Assembly (NCBI GenBank): GCA_002197995.1
Contig: NGZR01000001.1
Coordinates: forward strand, 6,138,001 to 6,202,000
Source of the DNA: Gaeumannomyces sp. JS-464
Lineage: Eukaryota > Ascomycota > Sordariomycetes > Magnaporthales > Magnaporthaceae
Direction of reading: 5' to 3'
Length of the DNA: 64,000 bases
A program made the translations under genes and the position numbers. Shown here in pieces: positions 32,805 through 45,419 of the stretch (its first letter is position 1; each line of letters starts with the position of its first letter). The notes under the pieces are model-generated. The model saw only the letters and a list, made by a program, of their open reading frames with translations, did not search any database and was not told where the DNA came from.

Positions 32805-35110
32805 GGGTTAATCTTTTAGGATCCCGGCACCGTTCTTTACTAAAACACGCAATGCGATAACCTTTTGGTTTTGCGTTTGCAACCGTTTAACCAATTGGTA
32901 TATTGCTCGGCTTAGTTCGTTAGCTTTAGCCGTTTCGTTTTTTATTAGTTCGATAATAATAAAGCGAAGGAGCAGTTAATTATAAATAACGCTTTTAGTT
33001 TTAAACTTTTTTGCTAGCAGTTTTTTTTTTGCCCGAAGCTAAGCTATCGTTAACCTTTTTAGGTTACCTTTTAAGCTAAACTTTATTTGCCACTTTCGTT
33101 TTTTTGCGCGAATAAAGGCTGCGATAGGGATTTGTATGGCTATTTGCAGCTTAAGCCGTGGAAATTAGTTACTTTCGGCGATTTTCGAACGTGCCCGTTT
33201 TAAGCGAGGCTTTAACGGTATTTGCTTTTCGTTTTTTCCTTTTATAAAAGCATTAACCCGGGATAAATAGTTTAAAAGGTCGACGTTATAATTACTTTTT
33301 TTTAAACGGGCGCGTTGCTTTTTTTGCAAATCGCGGCCCCGGATCGAAATCATTTTTGCAGTTTGGACATATTGTTTTATAACATTTAAGTAATTCTTTT
33401 TAATTGTTAATGCAGCGATTTGTTAAGTTAACTTACTTGGCAAATGCGGCAGCAAGTTTAACTTAACCGCGAGTAATAGGACGACGTTTTCGTATATAAT
33501 TTTTCTTTTTATATAATTTGGCCTTTTGGATAAACCATTCGCGGGGTTGGTTTTGCCCGACTTATGTTCGATATTAAAATTAAACTGGGATAACCGGTAC
33601 ATTTATCGCGTTAGCCTGCTTTAAAAGTCCTTAACCGGGGTTTAAATTACTTTTTTTAACGCTTAATAGTCCGTTAAAACGGTAAACACTTTAAATGCGT
33701 TTTTTAAATATTAGCGCTAATGTTTAAGGGATTTAATAATGGCTAGTAATTCCTATTATCCTATAGCCTATTTTTGCTTTACGTTTGTTAATTTGCGGGA
33801 GTAAAAAGTTATAAAGTGTTATCGCTTATCCGTTAGCTGGAACAAAATGCTAAAATGGCTTTAGTAAAAGCGTTCGTTTTTATTCGTGTTTTTTTAGTTA
33901 GGTTTAATACTTAAAATTGTCGCGTTTTTAAACGCCGCTTTAAGCTTTTTAAAAGCTCGGTTATTACGGGTGGCTAATCGAACATTCCTTTTTTTTTCCA
34001 ATTTTAACTGCCTTTTAACAGCTCCGTTATCGGAGCGACCATTCGGGAATAGTTAAAAATAAATTTGCGGTAAAAGTTCGCGAATTTTAAAAACATTTAA
34101 ACATTTTTATAGGATTTTAAAAGTATTTACTTTTGGATCGCTTTAATGCGTTTAGGGTTTATAAAACACCTTCCGAAATACGCGAAATCCTAAAAATTTA
34201 ACGTAATTTTTAAAAAAACTCGCATTTGGATTGCTTTACGTATAACTCGTATAATCGAAACCTATTTAAAATTTGTTTTACATATTGCTCGTGCTTTTTT
34301 TTTTTAAAAAAAACATAATAATATCGTTAAAATACATTACGCAAATGTAATCGATAAAGCTTGTTAATGCTTAATATATATAAGTTTAAAAGGTAAACAA
34401 AAGCGTTAATTAATCCGAATGGCATTACGGTATATTTAAATAACTTATATTTAATACGGAATGTTATTTTCCATTTGTTTTCCAATCGAATGCGAATGCG
34501 ATAATAAGCGTTTCGTAAATCCAATTTGGAAAACCATTTGGCTTTCGCTAGCTTATTTATTAAATCGGATATAAAAGGTAATAGGTAGCGGTTTTGCGCG
34601 TAATCCGGTTTAAGGCTCGGTAATTAATATACAAACGTAAAGATCCGTTTTTCTTAAGTACAAATAGCATTAAAAAGCCCGCGTTTGCTTTTAAAAAGGT
34701 AATCTTTCTAACGCGAGGTTTTCCTTAAAGTACTTTTTTAATACTACTGTTTATTTTTCCGAAGTTAAATATAAAGCTTTTTATAAAAGCTTAGCTTTTT
34801 TTTTTTAATTTAATAGCTTGCTCGGCTTTTTTTTAACAGCGGGAGCTTTTTCACCTTTGTGCTAAAAACACGTCGGCATATGCTTGTAATCGAAAATCGA
34901 GCGGCTTTGTTAGCTCTTTTTCGTTTTCCTCGTTTAACGCAAAAATTGCCGGTTCGTAAATGCTTAGTTAATGGTAAACGGCTGTTATATATCCCACTAC
35001 CGCTTTCGTAAGCTGGATTTAATATATTAGGGACTTTGCCGCTATAACGGCAACCTATTCGCCTAATTCGGGCATTCGGCGGTATTAAACTCTTACGACT
35101 GGTCGGCATT
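32805..35110 (-). pseudogene. pol: Gypsy-B reverse transcriptase / RNase H, degraded
   Basis: The minus strand at 34524-34327 reads MDLRNAYYRIRIRLENKWKI then KYTVMPFGLINAF, the classic Ty3/gypsy RT core. The next segment has VMYFNDIIMF, where YLDD has become YFND. It continues KKKHEQYVKQILNRF...KQSKCEFF. RNase H should occupy about 33700-33300, but is only weakly readable. The 34810-35109 minus stretch precedes the RT. Many RIP stops. Confidence 0.82.
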
Positions 35111-35599
35111 AAACAGGTTAATGCCTTTTCCCGCTATCGTCGGGTATTTTAAAAGATATCCGAAACGTTAGCGCTTTTCCGGATAGCGTAAAAAAGCGCC
35201 GTAATATCCCGCTTTCGGCCTTTTTTATTTTGTGCTTTTAGCGTAATTTAGTACGACTTATAGCACTTAATAGGCGCGCTTTGCACGCCGATTAGCTCGG
35301 GTAATGGCATATATGCCTTTAGGATTTTATGCTTCCGAACGAACTTATAATTCACTATATTCGCCATTACGCTCGTATTAAGGTTTATTAGCACTTTAGC
35401 TAATCGTTTTATAATTTAAACATTTATGCCCGTTCGAAATAAATAACCATGCTTTTTTATATTTAAAATGTCGAAACCGCGAAAGTAAAGGTTATTTAAC
35501 GGCTAAACTCGTTTCCGATTTAAAGTTTAAATCGAATTGCGACCGGTAGTTTTCGTTTCGCGTTAAAACGCGCTCGTTTTTATTACTATCGCTAATAAC

Positions 35600-37250
35600 G
35601 CGGTTGTAATCGGATTTCTCGTCGTTAGGGTAATAAGCGTCGATTACTTTTACCTTTTTAAATTTAAAATAGCAATCGGCCGTTTAGTGGCTTAACCGTT
35701 CGCAATTACTGCAATTGCCGGGCTTTTGGCCCAAGTGGTTTGGTTTTCCGGCTTTACCGTTATAGCCCGACGACTGCTTCGCTTAAAGCGTGCTGGATTT
35801 AAAAAAACGAAGGTTTCCCGTTTTCTGGTTGTAACGGCGGGAATCCTGCCGTTTTAAGTTAAAACGGCGCGAATCGTCCCGTCCTTTATATCGGCGCTTT
35901 TCCCGCCGATTCGAACGTCCGTTTTTATCGTTCCTTTTTTAAACCTAGTACCCGGATGTCCGTTACCCTTAATAGGACTTTTAATAAGGACGATAATCGA
36001 ACGTTTTTACGTTGGATTTGCTTTTTTTTACGGCCCCTTTTTTTTCGCGGCATTAGCGACGTTTTAGGAAATATCCTAATTAATTTGCGCGTTTGCCATT
36101 AACTTATCCTGCAGTTAATTTTGCAAATAAAAGGAAAACTTTTTTAATAATCGAAATAGCTGTTAAAAGTCCGTTTATAAGGTTTTAAATTCGATTTTTT
36201 AAGCTAATATTTACCATTTGGTTAAAAACGACACCGGGGAATCGTAATATCCTTAATGTAATTGCTTATAAGTAATCCAGCTTTAATAAATTTGGATAGT
36301 TAGGTTTATTCGTCCCTTTTTCAAATAGTTAACGAAATCGGTCCACGTTTATTGCTAAAATTGCGTAAACCTATATAGCCTTTCCGCATAAGTCCTCAGT
36401 TCGTAATTACCTCGTAATACAGCTAAAGCATTGCTTAAATAATTTGCACCCATTTAAGGATTTTAATATATAGCGCGTTTTTTTCGCTAATACTTTAAAT
36501 TTAATTCCGGACTTTCGAAAAAAAAGCGTAAAGTTTTAAAATTTCCACGTTATATTTTGGAAGTTTCGTATAACGGGTAAAAGGTGTGTAATTTTTATCC
36601 TTAGCGAAAAAAATTCCTTAAAAAGGTTGGCAAATTGTAAATTGCCGTTTCGGAAGTCCTGCGTGTTACGGCTGCGGTTTTTCGGGGAATATAAACGCCG
36701 GTCCGCTAAAGATTCCCGTTTTTCCCTACCCCGGTAGCTGTAATATAATGCCCCCGAAACGCGGGATTTCGCGCGTCGGGTAAAACGCGAAAAGCAACGA
36801 AAACGAGGCTAATTGCGTTTTAAAAAGCGGGCTTTACGCGTGGTTAGCTCTTTTTAACGGTGCTTCCGATAGCGTTCCTCCTTATGCCTATGTTTCGGTA
36901 ACCCGTAAATTTAACGCGATCGTTTCGCGGCTTTTAACGAAATCCAGTTACGACGATCGCTATAAACTCGGTTATCGTTAGTTTCGTTACGAACGTGGTC
37001 GTTTTCAAAAGTGTCGTTTTAGCTCGACTTTCCTAATAAAGAGGTAAGCGGATTCGAAGCGTAGCTCCGCTTTCGGGAGCCACGATGCATTTGGTTTATA
37101 AGGTTTTCCAAAGCGTAATTGCCTTTTTGTTCGAAAAGGTTTTAAAATCCTTTTTCGAATTTCGAAAAAATCGCGGGTTAACGACGTGCCGTTTGCGAGC
37201 AAGTAATAGGTCGCGCTAAAGCACGGGGCAGCGGCTTTCCCTAAGTTGCC
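35600..37250 (-). pseudogene. gag: Gypsy-B gag region, degraded
   Basis: Near 35660-35720 the minus strand carries a zinc knuckle CSNCERLSHxTADC (CX2CX4HX4C), the nucleocapsid motif of Gag. Upstream, to about 37200, is the capsid region; one open stretch (37005-37202) exists but no further motif is recognisable. Boundaries are approximate. Confidence 0.65.
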
Positions 37251-37332
37251 GTGCCCGGCGTCGTATTCGATTAACCGTTTGCGTTTATAATAAACGGCTC
37301 GTATTTTTAAAAGGATGGTAAAAGCTAAAAAA

Positions 37333-37614
37333 TGTTACGGGGTAAGCCGAAAGCTTGTACGAGGTGATTACGATAATTATAAACGGTAATTAAAAGTTAA
37401 AAGCTTATATTGTTATAAGGTAAATATAACAACTTTAACTTGTTCCGGCAATTTGGGAATTGCTTTTTACAAGCTGCTTAAGTAGCGTGGCCCTTTTAGG
37501 CCCCTTGTTACGTGCTTAGGTGTTTTAGGCTTTTACGTAGCTCGGGCCCGTAAATAAGGCTAAAGCTTTTTGCTGTGGCGGTGGCCCGCTACTATCGCGG
37601 CGAGCCTTTTTACA
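37333..37614 (-). repeat. Gypsy-B 5' LTR
   Basis: 282 bp, TGTTACGGGG...TTTTTACA on the plus strand, identical in length to the LTR at 10948. Followed by ACCTT and LINE-A. Confidence 0.92.
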
Positions 37615-40329
37615 ACCTTTATTAACGTATATAAGCTTTTAAAGGACTTTTTAAAACCCTTGTTAAACCTTTTACTACGTTAACGCTTAACGGTAAAATG
37701 CATTATAGCTAGGGATTTTAACGCAAAGTTCCCGGCGTGGGATCCGGTTAAAAGTAATAGGAATAAAAGCTAAGATATAACCTAATAGGCTAATACTTAT
37801 AACCTTTTTTTTTTACCAATTTAAGCTAACTTACGTATAACGATAGGGGCGTTTTAAATTTTACCTTTTTTAACGCCCTTTTAGCAATAGCGGAAATCGA
37901 CCTTTTACTAGCAACCAATTCGAACCACCGCTCGATACGGATCGAAATTTCTAACCGTAATAACTCCGTTTCGAATTACCGGCGTATTACGTTACTAAAC
38001 GATAAACTACCGTTTTTCGCGAACGCGGTAATAACGGGGTGTAAGGGGGACGTGTTAAAGTACCGCTCCACTACATAAACCAAAAAATCCAACAGTTTAA
38101 TCACTTCGTAATTGAACCTTTTAGCACCATAATATATTAAGCCCCGGGATCCCTTACTAGGGCGACCCCGTTACACGGGGGCCGGCAATTTGCCGCCATT
38201 TATAAATTTATACACGGCGAATTATTTAAATAAAACGGCCGAAGTATTAATAAACTTGTTAAAAAATGCGTTAATAGCTTTTAGCCGGGGGTTTAAAGCT
38301 AAAAGAAAAGCTAACTTTAATAAAACGAAAAATGCGCTAACGCATAACGGGATTTTGCAAAAGCTATGGCAAATAGGGGGCTTTTTATAGCCGAAGCCCG
38401 TATTTTAAAAGTAACGATCCGGGCGGTTAAAAAACAGCATTAGGCTAGCGTGCTAAAAGAAGTGGATTTTCCAATAGCGTTATACCGGGCCGTAAAATGG
38501 CATAAACTTACACCGGTTATACGGCTCCCCCGTTAAATATTAACAGGGAGGTGATAATAACCCCGGAGGATAAAGCGAAAATATTAAACCGCAAAATCCT
38601 CCGTAGGTTTACGGCGGAAAACGATTTACAAAAGGACCCGTTATAATAAAAGGCTACTTAAAGGACCGCACAATTCCCGTGGAACCCTTACGTTTTTTTT
38701 GGAGGAATGCCGGAAATGCACCGTTAGCACGGCAAACACGGCCCCAAGCGTTAACTTTTTAACAGTTAAGCTACTTATAACGGCGTAACCGGTAATAAAG
38801 GAATACGTTAAGGCCTTTTTCGAGGCTTGCTTTAAAGCCGGGCACCACCCGGCCCTTTTCCGCACAACGGAAGTGGTTATGCTAAAAAAGCCGAATAAAA
38901 CGGATATAACGAACCCAAAATCCTACCGCTCGATAGCTTTGCTCCCGTGTTTAAAAAAAAGGCTAAAACGGCTAGTGGCTTCGCGGATGGCATCCTTCGC
39001 ATTACAATACGGGCTTATAACCTCGTAACACGCCGAGGTTACCCCGAAAAAGGCCGCTATCGATTTAACGGCATGCGTGGCTTACAAGGTGGAACGGGCT
39101 TTTTAAAAGCATAAAACGGCCGTTTTCGTTACCATGGATGTATAAAAAGCTTTCGACGCCGTACTTCGCCGGAAGCTTTTTCGGAAGCTTTTAAACTAAG
39201 GTTAGGATTTAACGTAATATAATAGGTATTATTTTTTGCAAAAAACAAGGTGGTTAAAATGCGTTTGGAGGACGTTACGGCACCCCTTTTTTCCCCGAAC
39301 TGCGGGTTACCTTAAGGGTTACCGGCGTTACCGGTTTTATTTATGCTTTATATAGCCGAAATTTTACTTAAAGCAAAAGCGGTTAAATACGAATACGCGG
39401 ACGATATAGGCATTTACGTAACGGGTAGCATTTCGAAAAAGTGTTTTTATAAAGCAAAAGTAACGGTAACGGAAATCTTTCGCTAAGAAAAGGCTAATAA
39501 AGTGGCTTTTTAACCCGGGAAATGCGAGTTTATGCACTTTTTTAAGCGGAAAAATCTTATAACCCCGGCGGTTACGGCGGAAAGCTTTACCATATAACAA
39601 GTTATAAAAGCTTTACGGTGGTTAAAAATCCTTTTCGACTAACGGCTTTTTTAAAGCCCACGTTAATAATAGGGCTGTAAAAGCCCAAAGCGTTACCAAC
39701 TATTTTTAAAAGTTTGCGAATTCGATAAGGGGGATACCAGCACATTCGGTACATAAAGCCGTTACGACGGTTATAATCCTTACGGTTTTATACAGGGCCG
39801 AGGTATGGTATAAAGGTAAAACTAAACCACACCCGTATAAACCAGCAAATAGCAATTTATTTGTTAAAGCCATTTAATTAAACGGGTAAATAAAGCTTTA
39901 ACCGCGTCCTTTCGGGCAGTGGTCCCGGTTTGGAAAACCGCACCGATAAACGCCTTAAATTACGAATCCGGCATTTTAAACGCTTAAGCGTTATTAAAAC
40001 AAGCCCGTTTTCGTTTTGCGGCCCGTATAAATACGGTATTAAAAATTACCTTTTAACCGCAGCGGTTAAACCGGCTTTTAACGCTCGAAAGTTTAAAGCA
40101 AGCCTGCCCGACAAGCATACAACCTTGTTATAAAAAACGGCCGAACTCCTTCCGGTTTACACCCGCCCGGTTTACCTCTTTTATAAATATACGGGGTTTA
40201 TAACGGCCATTTAAAAAAAAAGCAAGCGTTAAAACATTTACGGCGTAGCTTTACACCTTTTTACCTACCGACGTTATAATATATAACGACGGGTTTAAAG
40301 CAAAAAACGGGGCAGTTAAATACGGCTAG
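37615..40329 (+). pseudogene. LINE-A piece 3 (ORF2: end of endonuclease, RT, start of RNase H)
   Basis: Collinear with 27383-29935 of LINE-F apart from the 136-bp insert at 38040. Contains the RT region (about 38880-39600; here YADDI is retained near 39400). RIP is much heavier than in LINE-F. Ends at GCTAG, the left target duplication of copia-D, in the RNase H region. Confidence 0.85.
38040..38175. mobile_element. 136-bp TG...CA insert with inverted ends (solo LTR or MITE-like)
   Basis: Absent from the LINE-F homologue. It begins TGTAAGGGGG and ends CCCCGTTACA (imperfect inverted termini TGTAA-GGGG) and is flanked by a perfect 5-bp duplication CGGGG (38035-38039, 38176-38180). Restoring one copy recreates the LINE sequence AACGGGGGCCGG. 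It keeps about ten CpA dinucleotides in 136 bp while the surrounding LINE has almost none. It therefore inserted after RIP, or was spared because it is short. No coding capacity. Confidence 0.8.
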
Positions 40330-40565
40330 TGTTAATAGGAGTGGTACTCTTATAAGCACGGAAATCTCCTAAAAGGAAAGAACAAAAATCTATAAATTTG
40401 GAACTGGTGTTTATAGTAATGCATGTTTATATAGGAATTTAATTACAAAAAAGGGATTACAAAATCCCTTTTTATAAGCTCGTAGGAGCGCACGGCCCGT
40501 AGGCCTGCGGCTTTACGAGGCGTGGGCCTTTTTTAAATGCACGCGCTAAATTACGTGGATTAACA
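40330..40565 (-). repeat. Copia-D 3' LTR
   Basis: 236 bp. Both ends are TGTTAAT/ATTAACA, so the termini form a 7-bp inverted repeat. Matches 47613-47845. Confidence 0.92.
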
Positions 40566-43500
40566 TTAGCAATTTTTTCTTTTAAACGCGTGCATCGGTA
40601 AATGCTCGTTTTCTAAATCCCGGGATTTTACAATACTAATAACAAAGAAATCCGGATTTGGTAACCTGTTTTAAAAACAAAAGAAAAAAGGGCAAAAGGA
40701 CTGTGCTAAATATCGGTAAAAACTGTAAATAAAAACTGTAAATAAAAACAATAGGAAGTGGGGCAATGTTTGGTTAAACGCTCGTAGGATTAGGTAATGC
40801 CGGATTAAATGCGCATAATAGCAGTAAATAAATTTAATAAAAATTTATTGGGCCGTGTGCGTGCTAATCGGTGTAATAGGAAAAAGCAAATCGGAAGGAT
40901 AACTTAAAAGGCTTAGGATATTTTAAAAACCGTAAGCCTTAATCGTTGTAATTTGGAACTTGATTTTTACAACCATAAATATCGATATCCCCGTTGCCTG
41001 CTTGCCTGCCTGCCGATTTTTGCTTTACTGTTTTACTGTTCGACTAATTACCGCGATGGTATCCACTCGCTTTAAGGGAGCTAACAAAGGCAAATCCGTT
41101 AAAAAAGGTTAAGTTGGCGTTAAAACGGTCCCAAACAATAGCGTTAAGAAAACTCGTGCCAAAAAAGGAAAAAGCAAATCCCCTGCTCGCCCGCGCTTTG
41201 CAAAAGGCAAACAAAGATCGTTTCCATGCCTAAATTGCTTTAACTTTCTTTTGGCCGGCAAGTCCGATAAAATTAAGTGCTTTAATACCGAGCCGGTCGG
41301 CAACCGTTGCTAGTCCTGTGCTTTTAATTATTCGTGCTAGCCGGTGTAAGTAATCTTTTAAGCCTTGGTTTGCTAATTTTTTGCGCTAACGACCGGTAAT
41401 TTTAAAATCGCAATAGCTCCAACCAAAAAGTTTATAACTAAATATTTCCGCGAAACTACTATTAACAAGGTATAATGGCTAATTTTTTGTTTGGCTGCTT
41501 TAGTGCTTTGTTAACCGTGCTTTAGCTATTTTTAGGATTTCGCGAAATAGCGCACTACTATTAAATGCATAATCCTTTTTAAAAAGGAGGAATAAGCCGG
41601 TAAAGTTAACGCTAATTTTATTAAAATAAGTGCTGCTAAGCGGAAGGCGGCGGGCCGCGCTACCGTTTAGCGTATATTCGATGCGGCGTTTTTAAAAGCA
41701 AAAGACAGCTTGTTTAAAACTCCCAACGATAACGAGGATAAGGACGAAAAAATAACCGAAAAGGGAAAAAAGAATAAAAGTGCTAGTAATGTCGATAAAT
41801 AAGCTGGTAATATGTCCGGCAATGGTGGAAATCTTTCCTAAAATTTAGGATGGTCGTTCGTGGGATCGTTTTCCGGTTGTTTTAGCGTTTTGGTAATTTC
41901 GTTTTTTTTAATTACATTATTAGCTATTTTTAGGTTATAATAAATTAATTTTAACCGTTTTCCCTCGCTTTTTTTTATTGTTTTTCGCGCTTTACTTAAC
42001 CCTCGATTCGTACCGTTATCGTATTGCTTGTAACTAAATTTTTTAAAGTTTTATTTAGCTAATCTTTGGTTATCGCGTTTGCCGGATTATTTAATCCTGC
42101 GATTTAGCGGATCTCGTTAATTTCGCGGCTTTCGTAGGATTTTTTAAATGTTATACATCGATTATAAGCTTTTTTTCGCTATTATGCCCAATTATACGAG
42201 GCATTAATACAGCGAAAAGCTATCGGTGCAAATTATTAGCTTCGGGGCTTTTTAGTTTAGCTTTTTAAAAATCGTTACAAATGCTAAATTAAAAACGTAG
42301 GTTATATCGAACCCGTTAACCATTTCGTAAATTTCATTTGCGAAAACGCTTTTCGTAACCCTTTTGCATTTAACTAACGTTTAATGCAAAATATTCCCGA
42401 TTAGCTAAAAGTTGGTTTTTTAATCGTCGGATTTTTTGCCTAGTACAATTACGAACCCGATTTGTAAATTTAGGTTTGGATTGTTTGCGAATAATCCGTT
42501 TACGAAAGCGTAAAGGTTGGTTTTTTGCAAATCCAATAAAACGTATTTTAATCCTTTTTATGCGTTATCGATTTGCTATTTAATTTTTTTGTTTAGCTTA
42601 ACCACGTTTTTTTATCCCGGGTTTTTAGCTTACGCCGTTACGGAATAGTCGAATGCGGCTTTCGGTTGGCATATGGAATTAATATATGCGCTTTAAGCTT
42701 TTTAAACGATATATTTATAATTTAGGCTTTTTAAATCGGTTTTTTATTAGTTTAAACCTTTTACTTTATTTTTTTTATCGAATTTCGAGCTTATAATTTC
42801 CTATTAGGATTTTGCACCCGTTAAAGTCGGCTTTTTCCGGCTTAAAAATCGATTTCGGTTTTGCACGAAAGTTTGCTTTTTGGATCGTTAATTTTTCTTT
42901 TATTAAAAAGTCCGGATTTTTAAAATTTAAAATGTCGTTTATTTGCATGCCTACGATCCTAAAGCTTTATCCGCTTTCCGAAATAAGCAAATAAAGATCG
43001 TAACTCGACGTTTAGCAATTTAAGCGCTTTTTATAATGCTTTTGTAAGTAACGAACTAATGCAAACCTAATTCCGCGATTTCGTAAAAGGGTTTAATTAC
43101 TTTAAGCAACGTGCCCGGTTAAACCATGCTAACAATTTTTAAGTAAGCGCAAAAAACGTTTTTTTGCAGCTTTAATTCCGACTGGGTATACGTTTAGCTA
43201 ATATTCGGATTATTAAATTAAATTTTATAAGCGTAAGCGATAATGCGATCGCTAAAATTAATCGTTAACTGCATTTTATAATCGTGGGAAATTGCGTAAA
43301 AATATTATGTTTTTTTTTGTCGTTATATCCTATAACTACGAGTTTCGATTTTTTAAAAGGCTTTGAGGTTTGCCTTTTTACCTCGTTTATAATCCGTAAT
43401 TTAAAAATCGTGGCTTCGTTAGGAGTCCTTTCGGTAATCGGCTTAATTTTTTAGCGCCGATAAATGCGTCCAGTTTTTATTAGGTTAACTATTTAAATGG

Positions 43501-44650
43501 TGGACCGGGAGCTGTAATTTTGCCTTTTTGTTTAAGTCGGATCGTTAACTGGTAGGATTAGTGCTTTTTAACGTTTAAAAACGTCGTATGCATTTGCCAA
43601 AAGCTTCGTTTTATTGCAATTGCTAGTTATGCGTTTTTGCAAAAGCGACCTCGTTTGTTAAAAACCTTAAATAATACCGTGATTTTAAACAAAATGGTTG
43701 TTTAATTTTGGGGTTTTTGTTTTGCTGTTTTGCGGCTTTTTTTTCGGGGGTTTCCTTTAGCGTTTTGGCTATTCGGGTTTAAGGTATTCGAAAGGTGCTA
43801 ACTGCTTTTCGGATTTTTGCACGATAAGTTCCTTTGCTTTATGGTAGGGTTTAATTATCGTGCTTTTAAAAGTCGCGTTGCCGTTAATCGTTTCCACCGT
43901 AATTAACGTGTTTATTATGGATAAAACTTATACGGGCCTTGCCATCCGTCTTTTTCCCGGAACGCCAAAACCTCGCTTCCTAAAGCCAAAAAGCTCGGAA
44001 ACACCCGTTTTATATTCGGTTCGTTACGTGCAGCTAATGCTTTTTGCATACGTCGCTTATTGTAAGGATCCGGATTTTTGCCATAGCTTTTCTAATTGTA
44101 ACGGCTTTTTATACCTGGGTTTGTAAAGGTGGCGATTCGTTATTAATTTAAAGCATTGCTTTAAAAACGAGCAATGTAAAAACAAGTTCGTTAAAGCCGG
44201 CCGTATCGTTTACGGCTTTTATTGCTTCCTAAAGCACCGATTTAAAGTGCATAGTTAGGCACTTTTATCGGATAATATTAAAAGCCCGGCGTAAAAAGCG
44301 TAATATTTTTTAATTTTGCCGATTAACCAGTGCGCCTCGATTGGGACCTGCCTATAAATAATCCTAAAAAGCTTTACTTTCGTTTGAAATTCGCTCGCGG
44401 CGAAGTTAATACCGGTATCGTGAAAAATCACGTTAAAAGGCCTTAAATAAACGTCGATTTAGCACCGTTTAAAAGCTTCTCACGTTTTTTTTACCGATAT
44501 ATTTTTAAAAAGCGCTATAGCATTAAAAGCTATACTCGTATCGATTACGTAAAAAACTGGCTTATAATCGATGTAAAACACGTTTATAATTATTTCGTAG
44601 TTAAAGTTAATATCGTTTTAAAGTTTAAATCGAAAACGTTATAGTATAGG
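40566..44650 (-). pseudogene. Copia-D pol interior (integrase/RT/RNase H expected), unreadable
   Basis: About 4 kb with TpA-rich, CpA-poor sequence and only short open stretches on either strand. By position it should hold the integrase core, RT and RNase H of the element, but I could not recognise a diagnostic motif. Positions 41109-41303 (minus) have a short basic open stretch with no assignable domain. Confidence 0.4.
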
Positions 44651-44659
44651 ACCTTTTTT

Positions 44660-44980
44660 TTAACAAAAATGGCATATTCGGTTAATTATTACGAAAGCGT
44701 CGCGATTAGCTTCGTGCTTTGCACGTTTTAAAACGTTCCAAAGTTTATCGACAAATGGGTGTTTAAAACGCTTATGCACGCGCTTTAACTTAGCTTTCGT
44801 AAGGAAAACTGCTCCCGCGATCTTTGTTTCCGTTATAAAGCTAACTACCGTCGTAACGTGGGTAACGTCGTTAAGAAAAAACCAAGGGTGGTCGTGCCTT
44901 TTTATAATCGGGACGCGCGTACCGTCGTTTTTTATAAGCTCGTTGCGCGTGTTATTTAGGTAAACGTGCAATGCATCCAT
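44660..44980 (-). pseudogene. Copia-D GAG-pre-integrase-like segment
   Basis: The minus strand encodes 106 codons with VPIIKRHDHPWFFLND and AKLKRVHKRFKHPFVDKLW. The L-x-R-x-H-x-R-F-x-H-P pattern is the H-x-H half of the zinc-binding domain preceding the integrase core in copia-type elements. The frame is open but flanked by stops. Confidence 0.6.
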
Positions 44981-45419
44981 ATTTGCAAAGCATAGCAGGA
45001 AAAAGGTCGGAATTGGAACTATAAAAAACGTAATTTGGCCGATTAGGGTCGAATAGTGATTTTTCCGGTAAAAACAGCTTTTCCTAATCCGAAAATCACG
45101 CGTTTTTTATGCCTGTTTATATTAACGACGAAATTTGGCTTATAGCGTTAAAATGCGTAAATTTAATCCTTTCCGGCCGTAAAGGTTATTATTGCACTTG
45201 TATCCGGAAAAATCCTTTGCTATTGCTTAATGCCTCGGATTTTATGTTAAACTAATACCTAATCCGCAAAAACATAGGAATAAAGCTTGCCAAATCCCAA
45301 ATCTTAGCGCTTATAAATGCGGTAAGTAAAAGCCTCCTTAATTAAGTATGCGGCCGTGGCGGAGGTTATAAAGTAGCTGCTCCTATAATCCTCCTTTTTT
45401 TATTTTTTAATCGTTAAAA

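Larger units (their letters stand above)
10948..37614 (-). mobile_element. Gypsy-B: Ty3/gypsy retrotransposon, reverse, split by copia-C and a LINE block
   Basis: The LTRs are both exactly 282 bp (10948-11229 and 37333-37614), flanked by perfect 5-bp target duplications ACCTT (10943-10947, 37615-37619) inside LINE-A. After removing copia-C and the LINE block the element is about 8.8 kb. Orientation is reverse: the gag zinc knuckle and RT read on the minus strand from the right, integrase further left, and a polypurine tract (minus strand AAAAGGGGGACAA) abuts the left LTR. Between integrase and the 3' LTR a plus-strand frame is present. All frames are RIP-damaged. Confidence 0.9.

Noticed and set aside
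41109..41303. Basic minus-strand frame that might be a separate small gene
   Set aside because: It lies inside copia-D and has no domain; treated as part of the degraded element.
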